DNA of 8,011 bases, taken from Candidatus Zixiibacteriota bacterium. GTDB lineage: Bacteria > Zixibacteria > MSB-5A5 > CAIYYT01. Positions 6,318 through 8,011 of this stretch are shown here, piece after piece. The notes under the pieces are model-generated. The model did not search any database. It worked only from the letters and a program-made list of their open reading frames with translations, and had not been told where the DNA came from. Positions within the stretch are counted from its first letter, which is position 1; the number at the start of each line of letters is the position of its first letter. Made by a program: the position numbers and the translations under genes. Location: the NCBI GenBank assembly GCA_963205155.1, contig CAUJJY010000197.1, forward strand, positions 1-8,011. The letters run 5' to 3'.

Positions 6318-6762
6318 CAGTCCTAATCACTCGAGTCCCGGCCACCAGGTCGCCCACACGCGTCCTCTCCTTCGTCACCAGAATCAGAATGACGCCCAGT
6401 ATACTGAGGGCCGGCAATCCGTCAATCAATCTCAAGAGATTTCTCTGCAGTGACTTGTTGAAACCGGGAACGCCGTTGCCCTTGGCAATCACCTTGATCC
6501 CCATGATCAGCTTGCCGATTGTCCGCCCGAAGTAGCCTTCAAGCACCACATAGTACGCCAGCATCACAATCAGAAAGATGATGCACAACGGATCACTGAT
6601 CAGCCAACCGATCTGCCAAAAATGATCGGAGGTCGCCATCAGCCAAACGCCTTTTGCCATCTTAGTAATCGGGAAAAACACAATGCAGAAAACAGCGAGG
6701 TCAATCAACAGAGCGAAAAATCGATCCCGCAAACCCGCGAATACCTGTTCATCTGTCTCCAT
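6301..6762 (-). CDS. RDD family membrane protein
   Basis: Small inner-membrane protein, 153 aa from the ATG at 6762. The RDD-domain hallmarks are visible: LRDRFFALLIDLAVF (conserved Arg and Asp in the first helix, about 14-21), YFGRTIGKLIMGIKVI (77-92), LQRNLLRLIDGLPALS and the closing TRVGDLVAGTRVI. Three hydrophobic segments lie near 15-35, 57-75 and 112-132. Family members are mostly uncharacterised; some have been linked to ion or solute exchange. No partner gene suggests a function here. GGAGG sits 5 nt before this ATG, so the in-frame GTG at 6774, which lies upstream of that site, is unlikely. It converges on the racemase gene and is preceded by a repeat-rich spacer. Its upstream region contains one copy of a 21-bp direct repeat. 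Confidence 0.9.
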   Translation of the reverse strand: METDEQVFAGLRDRFFALLIDLAVFCIVFFPITKMAKGVWLMATSDHFWQIGWLISDPLCIIFLIVMLAYYVVLEGYFGRTIGKLIMGIKVIAKGNGVPGFNKSLQRNLLRLIDGLPALSILGVILILVTKERTRVGDLVAGTRVIRTAKYRG

Positions 6763-6767
6763 ATCGT

Positions 6768-6772
6768 CCTCC
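6768..6772 (-). promoter_or_regulatory. Ribosome binding site deciding the RDD gene start
   Basis: GGAGG on the minus strand, 5 nt before the ATG at 6762. It would lie inside the gene if the GTG at 6774 were used. Confidence 0.75.
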
Positions 6773-6782
6773 ACACTTTTCG

Positions 6783-6803
6783 TTCAAGTTGCGTCAGGTC
6801 TTG
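6783..6803 (+). repeat. 21-bp direct repeat, copy 1
   Basis: Identical to 6944-6964; the core is AAGTTGCGTCAGGTCTTG. After this copy the sequence continues TCCCTGAC, which forms a small GTCAGG/CCTGAC hairpin with the repeat. Copy 2 continues differently. Confidence 0.85.
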
Positions 6804-6868
6804 TCCCTGACGATGAAGATTCTGACCGAGGCAAACAGTCGATCGTCCGGGATGTGAATCCCACCGCC

Positions 6869-6895
6869 GTCATTCCCGCGAAGGCGGGAATCCAG
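6869..6895 (+). repeat. Hairpin repeat, complete copy (GTCATTCCCGCGAAGGCGGG type)
   Basis: ATTCCCGC (6872-6879), loop GAAG, GCGGGAAT (6884-6891), followed by CCAG. From memory, short hairpins of this type are dispersed in many copies in intergenic regions of several bacterial groups; copy number in this genome cannot be judged here. Confidence 0.75.
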
Positions 6896-6918
6896 AAAAG
6901 CCAAGACTCTTTCTACCA

Positions 6919-6936
6919 GTCATTCCCGCGAAGGCG
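6919..6936 (+). repeat. Hairpin repeat, truncated copy
   Basis: Identical to the first 18 bases of the element at 6869 (GTCATTCCCGCGAAGGCG). It then breaks off into TCCACC, so the 3' stem arm is lost. The second 21-bp direct repeat starts 7 nt later. Confidence 0.75.
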
Positions 6937-6943
6937 TCCACCT

Positions 6944-6964
6944 TTCAAGTTGCGTCAGGTCTTG
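6944..6964 (+). repeat. 21-bp direct repeat, copy 2
   Basis: Exact copy of 6783-6803 in the same orientation. Its inner part forms the left arm of the nested palindrome at 6952-7013. Confidence 0.85.
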
Positions 6965-7013
6965 CGCCGAGCCGATCCGCCGCGGCGGAGTGGATCGGAG
7001 TGTGACCTGACGC
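6952..7013. repeat. 62-bp nested palindrome
   Basis: Outer arms GCGTCAGGTC (6952-6961) and GACCTGACGC (7004-7013); middle arms CCGATCC (6972-6978) and GGATCGG (6992-6998); centre TCCGCCGCGGCGGA (6976-6989), itself a perfect palindrome. The layered symmetry suggests a dispersed repeat unit or a small miniature-type element, not a terminator. Confidence 0.7.
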
Positions 7014-7033
7014 GGCAGCACGCCCCCGGCATT

Positions 7034-7059
7034 GTCATCCCGAGCGCAGCGAGGGATCT
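7034..7059 (+). repeat. Dispersed-type repeat (GTCATCCCGAGCGCAGCGAG)
   Basis: Starts GTCATCCCGAGCGCAGCGAG and ends GGATCT, with ATCCC (7037-7041) able to pair with GGGAT (7053-7057). It resembles the GTCATCCTGAGCGAAGCGAAGGATCT-like intergenic repeats I recall from several bacterial genomes. Only one copy is in the window. Confidence 0.55.
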
Positions 7060-7136
7060 GTTTCCCCACTGCAGATTGATCCATCTACTTTTCGCGTTCG
7101 TCGCCTGGCCCCTTATGGGTGCTGTTGCCTGCCACC

Positions 7137-7910
7137 TCACTTCCCGCAATACTTTGCAACAAACTCCTCCGTGACGACCCGCAGCGGCTCCACCAGATAC
7201 GTCACCGCCTCCTCCGCAATCGCCTTCGGCACACCGCCGTAGAACGCCTCCGCAATTCCACCCGTAATACAAGCCAATGTATCGCTGTCGCCTCCCAGCG
7301 ACACCGCCAGCCGAATTGCATTCTCATAGTCGCTCGAATCGAGAAACGCAATAATCGCTTCCGGCACCGTCCCACGACACGATTCGTTAAATGCGTAGTA
7401 CGGCCTGATTCCATCGCACGTGCGATCGAGATTGTATCCGAAGTTCTCCCGTACATAGCTGCGGATTTCTTCCTTGGAGCTTCCCGTCCGTGCCAGAAAT
7501 ATCGCCGCTGCCGTCGCCTGCGCACCGGCAATCCCTTCCGGATGATTGTGCGTGACCTCGGTGTACTTCTTCGCCTGCGCGAGCACTTCCTCCAGCGAAT
7601 CAAACGCAAAACCCACGGGGCTGATTCTCATCGCCGCGCCGTTCCCCCAGCTGTTGTATGGCTTGCTATCAGCCGACCGCGCCCAAGTCGAGAAGAATCC
7701 GCCGTAACCGCCCATCGGATACCGGAAGAAATATTGCTTTAGCACATCAACATAACTGAGATCGCGCAAAATCGTTTCCGCCAACGCGATTGTCAGGATA
7801 CTGTCATCCGTGAACCTGCAGTCATCACTAAACAACGGAAACTCCGTCGTCTTGATATTGTCGAATTCATAAACCGATCCGACTATGTCACCGACAATCG
7901 CACCAAGCAT
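7137..7910 (-). CDS. ADP-ribosylglycohydrolase family protein (DraG/ARH type)
   Basis: Cytosolic Mg2+-dependent hydrolase family that removes ADP-ribose from proteins, nucleic acids or small molecules; 257 aa, full length for the bacterial form. The N-terminus MLGAIVGDIVGSVYEF is characteristic. Metal-binding residues are visible in FTDDS (T34, D35, D36) and LGGDSDTLACI (D208, D210, T211). NGAAMRISPVGF (90-101) and THNHPEGIAGAQA (120-132) are also family motifs, so the enzyme should be active. Start: the ATG at 7910 has GGGAGG 4 nt upstream and fits the family N-terminus exactly. The target is unknown. No ADP-ribosyltransferase, nitrogenase or glutamine-synthetase gene is in the window to suggest one, nor a macrodomain or toxin partner. 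The gene stands alone on the minus strand. Confidence 0.94.
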   Translation of the reverse strand: MLGAIVGDIVGSVYEFDNIKTTEFPLFSDDCRFTDDSILTIALAETILRDLSYVDVLKQYFFRYPMGGYGGFFSTWARSADSKPYNSWGNGAAMRISPVGFAFDSLEEVLAQAKKYTEVTHNHPEGIAGAQATAAAIFLARTGSSKEEIRSYVRENFGYNLDRTCDGIRPYYAFNESCRGTVPEAIIAFLDSSDYENAIRLAVSLGGDSDTLACITGGIAEAFYGGVPKAIAEEAVTYLVEPLRVVTEEFVAKYCGK

Positions 7911-8011
7911 TCACCCTCCCTGACAAATCTTTTATCGACAGCACCACGACGCACAGTCGCAGATCTACAATTCAGATTATGTACTCGCCGATGCCGCCAT
8001 TTGCCGCATAC

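Larger units (their letters stand above)
6763..7136. other. Repeat-rich intergenic region, no gene seen
   Basis: About 370 bp between the RDD gene and the ADP-ribosylglycohydrolase gene. Open frames here lack family similarity and run through the repeats. It contains two 21-bp direct repeats, one complete and one truncated hairpin repeat, a long nested palindrome and another dispersed-type repeat, each listed separately. I see no good promoter for the RDD gene beyond its ribosome site. Confidence 0.8.

Noticed and set aside
6869..6936. CRISPR-like pair of short repeats
   Set aside because: Only two copies, one truncated, with internal hairpin symmetry and no regular spacers or cas genes.
6683..7174. 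163-codon plus-strand frame across the repeat region
   Set aside because: It runs from the RDD gene through several repeats into the ADP-ribosylglycohydrolase gene; its protein-like stretch (TAVIPAKAGIQKSQ) is just the translated hairpin repeat.
7972..8010. Possible gene ends at the right edge: a minus-strand frame reading YAANGGIGEYII then stop, or a plus-strand ATG at 7980 reading MYSPMPPFAAY
   Set aside because: Only 11-13 codons are visible, no ribosome site precedes the ATG, and the two options exclude each other; not enough to call either.

Overview
The window looks like a chromosomal stretch from a Gram-negative-type (diderm), moderately GC-rich bacterium. The outer membrane is implied by a TonB-dependent receptor with an N-terminal carboxypeptidase-regulatory-like domain and by a lipoprotein with a clear lipobox. 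The receptor architecture, the Shine-Dalgarno-less genes and the dispersed hairpin repeats (GTCATTCCCGCGAAGGCGGG type and GTCATCCCGAGCGCAGCGAG type) would fit a member of the FCB assemblage or a nearby candidate phylum such as Zixibacteria. That placement is inference, not something the sequence proves.

Left half (1-3845, all minus strand): a metal-import block. Read in the direction of transcription it is a short DtxR/MntR-family regulator, then feoA, then feoB (feoA and feoB overlap by 4 nt). A hairpin follows, and then the start of a TonB-dependent outer-membrane receptor that runs off the left edge. A near-perfect 26-bp dyad lies exactly across the predicted promoter of the regulator, so the dtxR-feoA-feoB unit is probably autoregulated by metal. 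The receptor would supply passage across the outer membrane and FeoB ferrous-iron passage across the inner membrane, but the receptor's substrate cannot be read from its N-terminus.

Middle (3893-6317): a minus-strand TPR lipoprotein with its own downstream hairpin, and a divergent plus-strand aspartate/glutamate-racemase-family enzyme. The 170-bp divergent spacer carries a 10-bp piece of the dtxR-type dyad placed beside a predicted -10 of the lipoprotein gene, so the lipoprotein may belong to the same metal regulon. Two tandem stem-loops sit where the racemase converges on the next gene.

Right (6301-8011): a small RDD-family membrane protein and an ADP-ribosylglycohydrolase (DraG/ARH-type), both on the minus strand. 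They are separated by about 370 bp without a gene but packed with repeats: a 21-bp direct repeat, a complete and a truncated copy of one hairpin repeat, a 62-bp nested palindrome, and another dispersed-type repeat. The last ~100 bp hold only the upstream region of the ADP-ribosylglycohydrolase gene.

Most genes are members of known families. I see no clearly new multi-gene system. The most original material is regulatory: the operator/promoter overlap, the possible shared operator at the lipoprotein gene, the recurrent leaderless-looking promoter geometry, the mixed metal-ligand set in the regulator, and the repeat mosaic.
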